DNA of 64,000 nucleotides, from contig NC_072894.1 of the NCBI RefSeq assembly GCF_027943255.1, positions 82,127,601 through 82,191,600 on the forward strand, written 5' to 3'. Source of the DNA: Anastrepha obliqua. Taxonomy: Eukaryota > Arthropoda > Insecta > Diptera > Tephritidae. The notes under the pieces were generated by a model. It ran no database searches and was not told where the DNA came from. It saw nothing but the letters and a program-made list of their open reading frames with translations. Below are positions 23,175 to 34,556 of the stretch, piece after piece. The position numbers and the translations under genes are program-made. Position 1 is the stretch's first letter; each line of letters opens with the position of its first letter.

Positions 23175-23485
23175 CATTGAATGAACTGCAAGCGAAAGAG
23201 CGGAAGGAACGACAAAGCAAACAAAGCAAACGAACGGCAACGTTCGACATCTTGCTCTCCCCTATTTAAGTGAGCGTATATATGTATGTATGTATATGCG
23301 CATATGTACATATATAAATTCTCGTATTTGTATTTGCATATGCCTTCTTATTGATTATTATTATTTTGATTTACTTGAAGAATTTCAAATAAAACCAAGT
23401 TTGTTAATAATACCTGTTGTTTTAATGTTATTATTATTATTTTTTTATTATATCTGAAGGAAAAAATGTATGAATATTTACCATA

Positions 23486-23630
23486 TCTATACTAATATTA
23501 TAAAGAGGAAAACTTTGTTTGTTTGGTTGTAATGAATAGGCTCAAAAACTACTGGACCGATTTTAAAAATTCTTTCACCATTCGAAAGCTACATCACGAG
23601 TAACATGGATTATATTTTATTTTGGAAATA
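23486..23630 (+). mobile_element. Helitron-like head sequence
   Basis: After an A, the sequence TCTATACTAATATTATAAAG continues with CTCAAAAACTACTGGACCGA. I recall this start as common to Helitron-type non-autonomous elements in insects. No matching CTAG end was found; the sequence passes directly into the 375 bp repeat. Assignment is tentative. Confidence 0.45.
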
Positions 23631-24872
23631 GGGCTCGAGATATAGGTCAAAACGTGGACCCGGGTAACCTTCGGATGTGTATGTACAATATGGGTATCAA
23701 ATGAAAGCTGTTGATAAGTGCTTTAATACGGGGTAATTTTCATACCTATTGATGACTAGGGTCTCGAAATATATGCCAAAACGTGGACCCGCCGTGTCTT
23801 TGCACCGAATTAAACCAAACTTACACACATTGTTAAGTAGGTATTGAAGATGATTTCCGTATAGTTTGAATACCTATTGGTAGATAGGGTCTCGAGATAT
23901 AGGTCAAAACGTTGACCCGGGTAACCTTCGGATGTGTATGTACAATATGGGTATCAAATGGAAGCTGTTGGTGAATGCTTTAGTTCAGAGTATTTCCATC
24001 CGCTCCGTGACTAGGGTCTCGAGATAGAGACCAAAACGTGGACCCTAGAATGTGTTTGTACAATATGGATATCAAATGAAAGCTGTTGATAAGTGCTTTA
24101 ATAGGGGGTAATTTTCATACCTATTGATGACTAGGGTCTGGAAATATATGCCAAAACGTGGACCCGCCGTGTCTTTGCACCGAATTAAACCAAACTTACA
24201 CACATTGTTAAGGAGGTATTGAAGATGGTTTCCGTATTGTTTGGGTACATACTGGTAGATATGGTCTCGAGATATAGGTCAAAACGTGGACCCGGGTAAC
24301 CTTCGGATGTGTATGTACAATATGGGTATCAAATGGAAGCTGTTGGTGAAAGCTTTAGTTCAGAGTATTTCCATCCGTTCCGTGACTAGGGTCTCGAGAT
24401 AGAGACCAAAACGTGGACCCTAGAATGTGTTTGTACAATATGGATATCAAATGAAAGCTGTTGATAAGTGTTTTAATAGGGGGTAATTTTCATACCTATT
24501 GATGACTAGGGTCTCGAAATATATGCCAAAACGTGGACCCGCCGTGTCTTTGAACCGAATTAAACCAAACTTACACACATTGTTAAGTAGGTATTGAAGA
24601 TGATTTCCGTATAGTTTGAATACCTATTGGTAGATAGGGTCTCGAGATATAGGTCAAAACGTTGACCCGGGTAACCTTCGGATGTGTATGTACAATATGG
24701 GTATCAAATGGAAGCTGTTGGTGAATGCTTTAGTTCAGAGTATTTCCATCTGCTCCGTGACTGGGGTCTCGAGATATAGGTCAAAACGTGGACCCGGGTA
24801 ACCTTTGGTTGTGTATGTACAATATGGGTATCAAATGAAAGCTGTTGATAAGTGCTTTAATACGGGGTAATT
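23631..24872. repeat. higher-order tandem repeat, about 375 bp period of three 120-128 bp units
   Basis: Ten related units start with (G)GGTCTCGAGATATAGGTC or close variants at about 23631, 23759, 23887, 24014, 24134, 24262, 24389, 24509, 24637 and 24764. Three types alternate: A (ACCCGGGTAACC), B (ACCCTAGAATGTG) and C (ACCCGCCGTGTC). The order C-A-B repeats with a constant 375 bp period. Copies 375 bp apart are almost identical, while neighbouring units differ clearly: the hallmark of a higher-order repeat. All keep CAAAACGT(G/T)GACCC. Confidence 0.85.
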
Positions 24873-25486
24873 TGTTATGTTATGTTATGTTATGTTATGT
24901 TATGTTATGTTATGTTATGTTATGTTATGTTATGTTATGTTATGTTATGTTATGTTATGTTATGTTATGTTATGTTATGTTATGTTATGTTATGTTATGT
25001 TATGTTATGTTATGTTATGTTATGTTATGTTATGTTATGTTATGTTATGTTATGTTATGTTATGTTATGTTATGTTATGTTATGTTATGTTATGTTATGT
25101 TATGTTATGTTATGTTATGTTATGTTATGTTATGTTATGTTATGTTATGTTATGTTATGTTATGTTATGTTATGTTATGTTATGTTATGTTATGTTATGT
25201 TATGTTATGTTATGTTATGTTATGTTATGTTATGTTATGTTATGTTATGTTATGTTATGTTATGTTATGTTATGTTATGTTATGTTATGTTATGTTATGT
25301 TATGTTATGTTATGTTATGTTATGTTATGTTATGTTATGTTATGTTATGTTATGTTATGTTATGTTATGTTATGTTATGTTATGTTATGTTATGTTATGT
25401 TATGTTATGTTATGTTATGTTATGTTATGTTATGTTGTGTTGTGTTGTGTTATGTTATGTTATGTTATGTTATGTTATGTTATGTT
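24873..25486. repeat. TTATG pentanucleotide array (about 120 copies)
   Basis: Uninterrupted TTATG repeats run from about 24874 to 25434, followed by three TTGTG variants and about seven more TTATG units. The purity over more than 100 copies indicates recent expansion or assembly-level collapse/expansion. Because TTATG lacks stops on the plus strand, all three forward frames are open (MLCYV repeated); these are not genes. Confidence 0.95.
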
Positions 25487-25807
25487 AAAGTATATGTTAT
25501 GTTAATGTTAACTCATTCTCTATATCCATACAAAATATGTATCAAACAAATAAAATTAAAATTTTCTTTTGAAAAATGCAACCATTCAATCAGTATTTTC
25601 TTATGACGTTATCACGTTAAACTATCGTCAGTAAACCGACTTTGCAGACAACCTCTTTTTTATTGTTCGACTTTCGTAAAATAAACATTACATTTCATTT
25701 TTAATCATTAACATTAGAACGTACGACAGTGACACTAGGTCGTTTGTCGGAAGAAAAAAGAAAAAACAAAATCTTACATTTTACATATGTTACTATGGTA
25801 CTATGTA

Positions 25808-27112
25808 TTGAATTCGCTTAAAATTAATTTTCTATATTCTATAGCACCAGTGATGAACTTAAATAAGTTATTATATCCAGAAGGGCCAACACCATTTAAA
25901 ATGTCTATGATTTCATCTCGGTTTAAACTATATTTTCCAAAAAATCTTTGACGAATTCTTTTAAGTATCGGGCATTTTCCTAAGAAATGTGTGATGTCTT
26001 CTTATTCATTTAAGTTACATAAAGTGCAATTTAAATCCCTTTGGCTTCCCAAGTATATTAAATCACATCTGGCTTTCATAATCCACATAATTTTATAGAT
26101 TCCAGTATTATCGTTTAAATAGCTTCTGGCGCTGTTATGGTCTAATTCCTTATATAATCGGGTGCTTTGGTGTGCCCTTTCCCATAAAGTTCGAATATTC
26201 GAATCATGAAGATTTTTTATTATTAAAATTATATTTCTATTCCACTCTCTTTTATTTGAAGTGCCCCAGTTACATGTTATATTTAACTTTTGTGCTAGAT
26301 TACTAATTTCTTCAACCCAAAATATCTGTTTTTCTAAAATCTTTTTTGATAGTATATGAGGCAATCTATTATCATCATATTCAAATAACGTTTTGAATAT
26401 ATATTTTAAGTGAAGCTGCAGTGTATACAAATGAAAACTTGGAACATTTGGCTCCAAGAGAATGCAATAAGATGGCGTATTACTCGGGAGATGAAGTACC
26501 CTTTTCAAAAAATAAAGTTGAATTTTGTCTACTTCTTCAAACAACGAGTTTCCCCATACCTGAGCAGCATAACTCTGGATTGCTCTAGTCACCGCTAAAA
26601 ACAGTTTCCATTTTGCCGACAACTTAATTTTATTTTTACTAAGAAATGTGCACCAAGTTGCATTTATGCTGTTTTTCGCTAGAACATTTCTATTTTCTAT
26701 ATGTTGCTTGAAACTGAGTTTTGATGTTAGCTTTACACCCAAGTAATTATATTCTTTCGTTATTGGTATAACTTCGCCGTGAAAAAACCACTTTTCTTTT
26801 TCTGCTTCTACCGCCTCTCCGAAAAATCATTATAGCTGACTTAGATAAGTTTACTTGCATATTCCACTTACCGCAGTATTTTTCTAAGTTGCTTATCATT
26901 TTTTGAAGGGCACTAACCTCATCTGCCAATATGACGATATCGTCAGCATATAATAGCAAACGGATATTTAACTCATCTATAAAGAGTCCCCCCTTCCAAG
27001 CAGTCGTGCAGGTCATTCAAGTAAAGAGCAAAGAGCAAAGGTGAAAGCAGGCACCCTTGCTTTACTCCTGACGATATTTTGAATTTTTCACTCATTTCAT
27101 CTCCAAGGATTT
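25808..27112 (-). pseudogene. non-LTR retrotransposon polymerase, C-terminal half
   Basis: Minus strand, in order: GDEMSEKFKISSGVKQGCLL then SPLLFALYLNDL (palm entry), LLLYADDIVILADE (catalytic YADD), WNMQVNLSKS, YLGVKLTSKLSFKQHI, a 246-residue open frame (26002-26742) with AIQSYAAQVWG, and a zinc motif CTLCNLNE...DITHFLGKCPIL ending at a stop near 25806. Two frameshifts (about 27000 and 26800) and one stop within the zinc motif disable it. The element is 5-prime truncated at about 27112. It is the most complete retrotransposon frame in the window. Clade not determined; a related tail lies at 40192-40278. Confidence 0.8.
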
Positions 27113-28579
27113 TGCTTTTGCAAATTGGTTACGCCCACGTCCTATAAATGAAGCAAAATTACTCAAATTTGGTACAAAAAAATTGGAACAAGAACATGTT
27201 TTAAAGATGCGCAGTGTCAAGCCCACATGTATTGGACCCCACCGCATTTAGATTCGACATAAATATTACTGAGATCAGATAAAAACCATGCCCACTTTTT
27301 ATATGTTAAGACTAAATTTCCGTCCGTTGCTGTAACTATCATTGCTTATGAGTTTATTTGGCTGCAAGAATTAACAGCCAGGCCAAATGAAATTTTACTA
27401 AAATGTGTGCGTGTTCGGGCCGAATTTAGACTTGTTTGAATCTCTTTCCCGCACGACTGTATGTGTGAGATTAAATACATACACACATATTGTGTGGGTG
27501 AATACCTATTCCCGAGTTGCTAGAGTTGGGTGTGTGGCTATTGCTTAAAGTTTTCATTTGAAAAAAAAAAAATTCATGTACCACAAGTAAGCATTAGTAG
27601 CAGTGCATGTCCTGAGCCCTATTTTGTTTATGCATTTAACAAAAGCATGTCATAGGACGTTCAGGCATAATCATTAGCAGTACCAATCAGGTGTGAATTC
27701 AGGGGTGAATTATTTTTGTCTTAAAATGTGATTTATCAGTTCATAGGTATATTTTTTTGATACTTGGAAGTGCTGAAATTACGTGTGATTCGATGTTTTC
27801 CTTCACTAGTTCAATTAAAATGAAATTTGATTTTCTATTGTTTAATTTATTGCATTTTAAACAAATTTTTAAGTTATAAAATATATATATTTTTATATTG
27901 TATTAATTTTAAATTTGTTTATAATTTATTGATGATGAAGCTTGCTTGAAGCATCGTTTTTTAAGAGGTTGCATGGCTTAGCGGAACTGCATTTCTGCCG
28001 GACCGGCTGGCCTTGTTTCCGATATTAATTCTATAATATAACGAGAAATAAGCAATAAAAATGGAATACATTTTATTTAAATTTTAATAGAATACCTAAG
28101 AGTGCACTTTGGAAAACCTTGCTTGATTTTAAAAAGAGTTTTCCTCTGCTAAAGTAGTTTTCGTTGCTAAAACACATAGTCGCCATACACAACTGAATTG
28201 CAAATAAGGACGCAATAGAAAGTGGACAGCGGGAAAAACTAACGATATATCCATATATTTTTGTATTTCATTCGTGCAAATAAAAGGCACTATATGTTTT
28301 TCTCTTAGCTAGAGACATTATTTTAGCGTTGGTAGCTTCACCAGGAGAACGCAGAAGAGACTCCTCATCGGCGGTGTTGATGCTCGCAACGCTTTCATGA
28401 TCCATGAAAATGTGAATATGAAAAACCAAAAACCATTGTGCATGAAATATTGAGGAAGGATCTTAAACGTTACCCCTTCAATATTCAAATCCTGCAAGCG
28501 ATGTGATGAAGCCCATTTCTATTTAAATGGAAGTGTAAATAAACAAAATTATTGATTCCTGAATGACCATTATTGATCA
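27113..28579. other. no gene recognised
   Basis: About 1.5 kb spacer. Near 27970 the sequence TGGCTTAGCGGAACTGC fits an A-box pattern, but no matching B box or cloverleaf follows. Otherwise AT-rich and featureless. Confidence 0.45.
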
Positions 28580-28587
28580 CCTAAAGG

Positions 28588-28756
28588 CAGGGCCGTAGAG
28601 AGCATATCCGGCCCCGGGGTAAAATTGCAAATGCGGGCCCTTTCCAATTATGTCTGATTCATATGATTCGAATTACTCTCGAGTCCGGGCCCCTCTGAGA
28701 ACTCCGGGCCCGGGGGAAAAAGTACCCGATCCCCCCCGCCCCTCTCGTCGGGCCTG
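28588..28756. mobile_element. hAT-type MITE, GC-rich
   Basis: A 169 bp element starts CAGGGCCGTAGAGAG and ends CTCTCGTCGGGCCTG. It is flanked by perfect 8 bp copies of CCTAAAGG at 28580-28587 and 28757-28764. CAG ends and 8 bp duplications are hAT features. The interior is far more GC-rich (CCGGGCCCGGGGG-like runs) than its surroundings. Confidence 0.85.
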
Positions 28757-28767
28757 CCTAAAGGAAA

Positions 28768-28800
28768 GAAAGGAGGAGGAGCTCGGCCAAACACCCAAAA
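28768..28800 (+). mobile_element. tRNA-derived SINE, fragment m
   Basis: About 33 bp (AGGAGGAGGAGCTCGGCC followed by AAACACCCAAAAAG) match the 3-prime part of the SINE body exactly. It ends where the mariner element begins (TA at 28803-28804), so the mariner may have landed in or beside this SINE. Confidence 0.65.
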
Positions 28801-28804
28801 AGTA

Positions 28805-30058
28805 TGGCGAATTTTGTGTTTTTTTCAAAAATTATTTATATTATTTATTCATTAATATCTATTTTGTCCCCTTCAAAGTAGTCCCCATGAGATATTATGC
28901 ACTTGTGCCAACGTTCTTTCCAATATTCAAAGAACTTCAAAAAATCATTTTGTTTATCTTGTTCAGCTCCCCCTTCGATGCCGTCTTTATCTCGTCAATC
29001 GTAGCGTAGCAACGTCCTCTCATAGGCTCTTCAGTTTCGGGACCAAGAAAAAGTCACAGGGGGCCAGATCTAGGGAATACGGTGGCTGTGGCATCATTTG
29101 TGTGCTGTTTTTGGCCAAAAAGTCGCGCACAAGCAACGATGTGTGAGCAGGAGCGTTATCGTGATGCAAGAGCCAAATTTTGTTTTTCCACAAATCCGGG
29201 CGTTTCTGGCGGAATGCTTCGCGCAAATTGCGCAAACTTGCAGATAATATTCCTTATTGACCGTTTTACCCTGTGAAAAGAACTCATGAAAACGGTAAGC
29301 AAAACTTTACCATTCGACCGAACGTGGCGCGCTTTTTTCGGTCTTGGCTCGTGCGGCAGCTTCCATTGAGATGATAGAGCTTTGGTTTCTACGTCATAAC
29401 CATAAACCCACGATTCGCCACCCTCTGGAGCAAATTTGCGTCGTCGCGGACAGAGCCCAACATCTCATTAGCAATGTTCATGTGATGCTGCTTTTGGTCG
29501 AAATTGGGCAGTTTTGGTACGAATTTTGCGATGACCCGTCTCATGCCCAAATCATTGAAAAAAATCGAATGGCACGAGCTAATCGATATGTCTAGGTCCT
29601 CAGCAACTTCTCTAACGGTGAGTCGACGATTGGCCAATACCATTTTTTTCACTTCATCAATTTTTTCGTCTGTTGTTGAAGTGCTCGGGCGTCCGGCACG
29701 CTTTTCGTCGTTCACATCTTCTCGGCCTTCTGAGAACATTTTGTATCACCGATAAACGTTGCTTTGGTCCAAAGTAGCTTCTCCGTATGACACAGTCAAC
29801 ACTCGGAATGCATCCGCGCACTTAATTTCGTTTTTCACACAAAATTTGATAGAGGTTCTTTGATCCATCTTTTTGAATAGGTAAAAATCGAAGACGAGCC
29901 GAAACACATGCAAACAAAGCAGCTGTCAACAATTAACTGAACATTCAAAATGGCCGAACTCGTCGGCATGAGTGAGAGACATGAGTACCAACATATCGCC
30001 ATCAAAAAATCGAAATTCGAATATACATACGTAACCTGCGAAAATTTAAAATTCGCGA
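28805..30058 (-). mobile_element. mariner element, near full length, inactive
   Basis: The 1254 bp span has TA on both sides and imperfect inverted ends (TGGCGAATTTTGTG and reversed TCGCGAATTTTAAA). The minus strand encodes a mariner transposase from MDQRTSIKFCVKNE near 29866. The N-terminal helix-turn-helix region reads GRPSTSTTDEKIDEVKK. The first catalytic block has become GGESWVYGYD, where mariner has GDESW: the aspartate is lost. The second block LLHHDNAPAHTS and third APCDFFLVPKLK are kept with 34 residues between the aspartates (DD34D). Frameshifts occur near the first block and elsewhere. A related, more degraded copy is at 62505-63006. Confidence 0.85.
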
Positions 30059-30244
30059 TACTTTTGTGTGGAGTAATTGGCCCATAGCAGCAAGCGATTT
30101 CTTTGGGCGGTGTCTCTTATCAGCAGAGAGAGCATTCTTCCTTCAGTATACGCCACATAGTTTCAGCCAGATGGCACGACGCTATATACGACCAGAGAAA
30201 CCATGGTGATACTGCGTGATTTCTTCTCTAACAAGTCGTTCCCG

Positions 30245-31050
30245 AGGTTAATAAACAGTGATTTTTTAGCACAAACGAACGCTTGCAAATCATTGAATAT
30301 TATTATAAAAATGCGTGTTCTGTTAAGAAAGTTTAAAGTCGAAAAATTCTGTTCAGCGGCAAAGCTGGGTACGTAAATAAGCGGAATTATCGATTTTGGA
30401 GTGAAGATCAGCCAGAAGAATTGCAAGAGCTACCAATGTATCCAGAATAGGTCACAGTTTGGTGCGGTTTATGGGCTGGATGTATCATTGGATTATCTCT
30501 TCAGAGATGCTGCGAATCGTAACGTAACTGTGAATGGTGAGCGCTACCATGAAATGATATCCAATTTTGTTTTTGCCCAAAATGCAAGAGCTTGACTTGC
30601 ATGACATGTGGTTTCAGCAAGACGGTGCCACATGCCACACAGCACGCGTAACAATGGACTTGTTGAGAGGCGAGTTCGGTGAACATTTTATTTCACGTTC
30701 GGGACCTGTCAATTGGCTACCCAGATCGTGCGATATAACGCCTTTAGATTATTTTTTGTGGGGCTATGTTAAAGCTCATGTCTATTCACACAAGCCTGCT
30801 TCAATTAACGCATTGTAAGACAACATTAAAGCATTTATATGTGAGATACCGGAAGAAATATTGGAAAGAGTATGCCAAAATTGGACTAAGTGGATGGATT
30901 ATTTGAAGCGCAGTCTCGGTCAACATTTGCATGAAATTTTCTTCAAACATTAAATTATATGGACTGTACTATCGATTTAAATAAAATTTCATGCATTTTC
31001 CTGAATTTTACGTATGTTTTCATTTCTATAGTTCTTAAAAAATCACCCTT
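30245..31050 (+). mobile_element. DD41D (rosa-type) transposon, 5-prime deleted
   Basis: DD41D transposases form a branch near mariner, first described in Ceratitis rosa. Frames read QIIEYYYKNACSVKKV (N-terminal helix), then after an internal deletion NKRNYRFWSEDQPEELQEL, VTVWCGLWAGCIIG, RDAANRNVTVNGERYHEM, MWFQQDGATCHTARVTMDLL, GEFGEHFISRSGP, SCDITPLDYFLWGYVKAHVY and an end GQHLHEIFFKH with stop near 30953. QQD to PLD spans exactly 41 residues. The first catalytic block is reduced to FSGKAG. The 3-prime inverted end (TCTTAAAAAATCACCCTT) closes at 31050 before a TA. Confidence 0.8.
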
Positions 31051-31074
31051 TATTATTCCGATGTAACTTTCCCA

Positions 31075-31158
31075 ATTAGTGGGATGGAGTACGGAAACCA
31101 GATTCCAAGAGTATATCTCAAACAACGGTCAACATTTACAAGAAATAATTAAAAAAAA
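31075..31158 (+). pseudogene. DD41D transposase C-terminal fragment
   Basis: A frame reads QEYISNNGQHLQEIIKKK, matching the C-terminal GQHLHEI motif of the element just upstream but clearly a different subfamily. It lies directly beyond that end, so two related elements once lay side by side. Confidence 0.5.
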
Positions 31159-33045
31159 AATAAAGTATGCACTTGTCTTGCCTTTTTAAAATAAACTTCT
31201 ATCATTAGTAATTCTTTTTTACCTTAACTTTTAATTTCTAATTCTGCCACTAGACAGCCTGTGGTTCCAAACTTTTGGGGAACGTGCTTGTATCACCATA
31301 CAGATTTTTATATTATTTATGCTTACATACGAGTATTCTTAGAGAACGACTGAGCTTTGGCTTCGGTTCGGCCTTAGGAATCGATATGCTATCGGCCTCT
31401 ATTTATTATTCTAATTTGATTTCCAAATATTGGAAATTTAATAAAAATCGCATTATTTATTCATTCTGTCAGTATGGTGTAGGGAAAGTTTTTCCAAATG
31501 GTCTTAGAATTTCACAAATAAAGCTTAAGGATTAGAGTAATCATATCTAATTTTAGAGTATAGAAAAGCTTGTTGCTAAAGTTTTACGATTTTTTTATTA
31601 TTATTTTTATTTGAGTATTTGTGTATTTGTTGACGACTGAACGGTTTGTTCTGCAAACTTTGACAGATAGACTGTGATATTCTTAGGCAATCTTGCGTTT
31701 AGAACATATGACCTACGGATATTTTCTAATTGCTTAGCGAACTATTCGCCTGGAATGTGTCTATAAAACGGTTGGAAAGTCCCTATTGAACACCCATTCT
31801 GATAATAAAGTTTTATAACTTGCATGTATTGCCCATTAGTGCAACTTGATCAACTGGTGATTTGATATCAACAAACAACAAATTTCACAACCTATAAACA
31901 TTGAAGCCTCCATATTTGAAAAGGCTTTACTTGCGAATACAATTATGAGTACACATATGTACATACTCGTATTTGTTACTTTTGTGAGTCTGTATGTGTC
32001 TTTTTGTGGGAATTGCGATAAATCGCACTTTGTTGACAAACAATTCAAATAAGTGTGCAATAAATAAAAGACAATTTTGTTTGTTGTAAAAACTTTCGCC
32101 AACATAGTTATTAAACTCATGTAGCTGGTGGGAAAATGCTTCTTGTTGTTGTTTGTGCTGTCACAAGGACTATTATGATTTTTACTGTATTGTTATTGCA
32201 AACTCCCATTATTCTCAAATCTTAATCCCTCTCACCTCTCACTCCTGCCATAGCAATTAACTAATTCAATATGTCGTTTGCATTTTATTGTCCGTACATA
32301 TATCGTCTTGGTTTTGTTGTATTGTAGGTATTGTTGTTATTGTTGTATGCGCTTGCAATGAAGCTTTTATAACAATGCAGTGCAAAAACAGAGAATCAAC
32401 TTTAGTGCAACAATACAATTTATGTTGGCGGAGGTCATGGTTCATAGGTAAATATATTCTTGTCTCCTACTGAAACAATAACTACAATAAATTGTAAGAT
32501 AACCGGAGATGAAAACGGCATTTAAGAGTGCCAGTCGTAAGAGAAAATTAACAATGAAGTGCATCCATAGGTAGCTCGAACGAAGAGTGAAATTCATAGC
32601 TATGTTGGAAATGATTTGGCAAGTGGAACATTCATTAAATCCCTAAATGAAACAATGAAGCGAAAGAGTTATTATAACACTGGAAGGACATGCTCGCTAA
32701 ACAAAAGGTGTTTCACATAATTGTATTACCAGTAAAAATTATAAAAACTGGTATCGTTTGGGTACATATCGTAGCATACCTATGTAACTACAATACAGAA
32801 ACACTTGTGTGAATGTATGTGTTTAAGCACATGTAGAAAAATGTACATATGCATGCATGGAACGGATACGTCTGAGTTAATGACACCGAGATATATAAAG
32901 CTAAATTTCATCGAGCCATAAATTGGCTTATGTAAACATGCTTATTTCGATTAAAGACGATCAAGAGCATCAAGGTAGTGTTTGCACTATGTGTAGGTAC
33001 TGTATGTATATGAGGCGTGGCTATTAAATGACCACATTAACATTG
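31159..33045. other. no gene recognised
   Basis: About 1.9 kb spacer, AT-rich, apart from the hAT end noted at 31340. Frames such as 31275-31535 and 32288-32473 show no known motif. Confidence 0.45.
31340..31420. repeat. solo end of a TAGAGA-type hAT MITE
   Basis: TAGAGAACGACTGAGCTTTG followed by GCTTCGGTTCGGCC resembles the left end of the element at 43818-44329 (TAGAGAGCGACCGAACTTCG). No right end or 8 bp duplication was found. Confidence 0.5.
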
Positions 33046-33049
33046 TATA

Positions 33050-33591
33050 GGGTTATTCAATAGGTGCGCTTCAACTTTTTTCCTATAGGGAGGGCGAACG
33101 ACGCAATATTTTTTATTTTTCGCTTGTCATTTGTAAACTTCATTAGCATACATTTCATCATGGAACGCTACACACTTGAGCAACGATTGCAAATCGTGCA
33201 AATTTTTTATGAAAATAATCGTTCTGTTGCTGCTACTTTAAGAGCATTACGGCCATTTTACGGTCCATTTAACAAGCCGTCCCGTTTTGGGGTTATGTGA
33301 AGTCATTGGTCTACAGTAACAAGCCGGCGACGATTTGTGAGCTCAGAGCCAATATTGAACGCGAAATTGCTGGAATTTCGGCCGATTTATGCAAAAGAGT
33401 GGTCGAAAATTGGGTTCAACGATTGGACTTCGTAAAACGTGCACGCGGTGGTCATGCAAAAGAAATCGAATTTCATACTTAAATGTATATGTTCAAACTC
33501 GATAATAAAAAAAAAATTAGTTAAAAAAATCAAACCGTTTGTGTTTTATTCAAAAAAGTTCAAAAGTTGAAGCGCTCTTACTGAAAAACCC
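33050..33591 (+). mobile_element. internally deleted DD41D-like transposon with both ends
   Basis: The 542 bp element has imperfect inverted ends: GGGTTATTCAATAGGTGCGC at left and, reversed, GGGTTTTTCAGTAAGAGCGC at right, both followed by TTCAAC. Inside, a frame starts MERYTLEQRLQIVQIFYENN and jumps after GPFNKPS, in another frame, to FWGYVKSLVYSNKPATICEL, ending GGHAKEIEFHT with a stop at 33480-33482. So the N-terminal DNA-binding part is fused to the C-terminus and the whole catalytic core is missing. A clear deletion derivative able to move only in trans. Confidence 0.75.
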
Positions 33592-34445
33592 ATTACAACA
33601 TTTTATTTTAATTGCATGAACATTAAAGGTATCACCTTCAAAATAACAGATCGAAAAACGCTGAAAGTATTATTCAAGTCTTTGAAAATGTGTGTCTCTT
33701 TATCTTTTACAGCTTCTATGGACACAAATCTGGTTATTCATAATGGAGATTTAACCTTAGGAAATAGATACATAGAAGTTGGACGGCCAGCAAATCGCGT
33801 GTATATTTAACCGATTATCGGATCAGACCTAGAAGCACGATTAACCTTATCAAACTTGAGATCGTGAGAGACTATTTGGAGCCGATCGCAAGCACCTCAA
33901 GCATTCTTTGGTCAAGGGACTCATTTTTCAGAAGGCTAGGGAGAAAAGATACTGCTTTTTGGATGGGACTCCAGCGGATAAACAATGAAGGCCAGTGTAG
34001 AGGTATCCAAATTCCATTTGTGTGCCCAGCAGCCTCTTCAGGATACACTCAGTGGAATCAGACTGTGCTGAACACCAAAGAACTGCCCAGGTCCAGTGAA
34101 ATTATGGTCATCCAAAACGCCATGCTAAAGGCGAAAAGAAAGCAATGCCATTGTGTTTTAAAGCTCATCTTCGATGGCTGCATGCCTCACCCAGCGTGGC
34201 TCTTTATTACGTACAGAATTGCAGCTGCGGAGTAGCCTTAATCTAGGAGATCTGGATTGATAATAATGATGTGGAAGGCCTAAACCCAACGGATGGTAAG
34301 TTAAAAAATTAACGAGTTTGCTTCTTTTACAGGTCACGACGGGGGATATAGTGGATGTACGGCGGAATATCTCCACTCCGGGAGAAGTTTAGTCTCTGCA
34401 TATAGATGATCCTAACCCCAGAAATAAAGGCTCTAGCCGAGCGTC
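33592..34445. other. no gene recognised
   Basis: About 850 bp, less AT-rich from 33840 to 34400. Its composition and the non-LTR tail that follows suggest the degraded body of a retrotransposon, but I could not read a motif in any frame. Confidence 0.35.
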
Positions 34446-34556
34446 TGTCATTTGTGTGATCTGGATGATGAAATTGTAGAGTACATACACTCAAGGTGGA
34501 TCTGGAACAAAAAGCTGGAAGAGGTGCTCAAATTCATCAAAACCCTCCAACTATAA
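34446..34556 (+). pseudogene. non-LTR retrotransposon C-terminal tail
   Basis: The frame reads CHLCDLDDEIVEYIHSRW and ends KLEEVLKFIKTLQL with a stop at 34554-34556. A CxxC motif followed by LLKFIK-like residues is the usual end of jockey/R1-group proteins. The HxxxC half of the zinc motif is deleted. Confidence 0.5.

Larger units (their letters stand above)
22521..25617. repeat. composite tandem-repeat block bounded by a 13 bp inverted repeat
   Basis: ACGTGATAACGTC at 22522-22534 is repeated in inverse orientation at 25605-25617. Between them lie, in order, a 20 bp minisatellite, a 230 bp unique piece with a TATG run, a Helitron-like head, a 375 bp higher-order repeat and a TTATG array. The arrangement resembles Helentron or foldback elements that carry internal satellites, but I cannot assign it to a named family. 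Whether this is one element or a chance juxtaposition is undecided. Confidence 0.5.

Noticed and set aside
22577..23250. Array resembling CRISPR repeats
   Set aside because: Units are contiguous 20 bp copies without unique spacers, and the sequence is from an insect nuclear genome.
24845..25606. Long open frames (203-253 residues) of repeated MLCYV
   Set aside because: They arise from the stop-free TTATG array in all three forward frames; repeat by-product, not protein.
27964..28022. Possible tRNA gene or SINE head at TGGCTTAGCGG
   Set aside because: A-box match only; no B box (GGTTCGA) and no cloverleaf.
28650..29009. 119-residue plus frame as a gene
   Set aside because: It runs through a hAT MITE, a SINE fragment and antisense mariner; chance.
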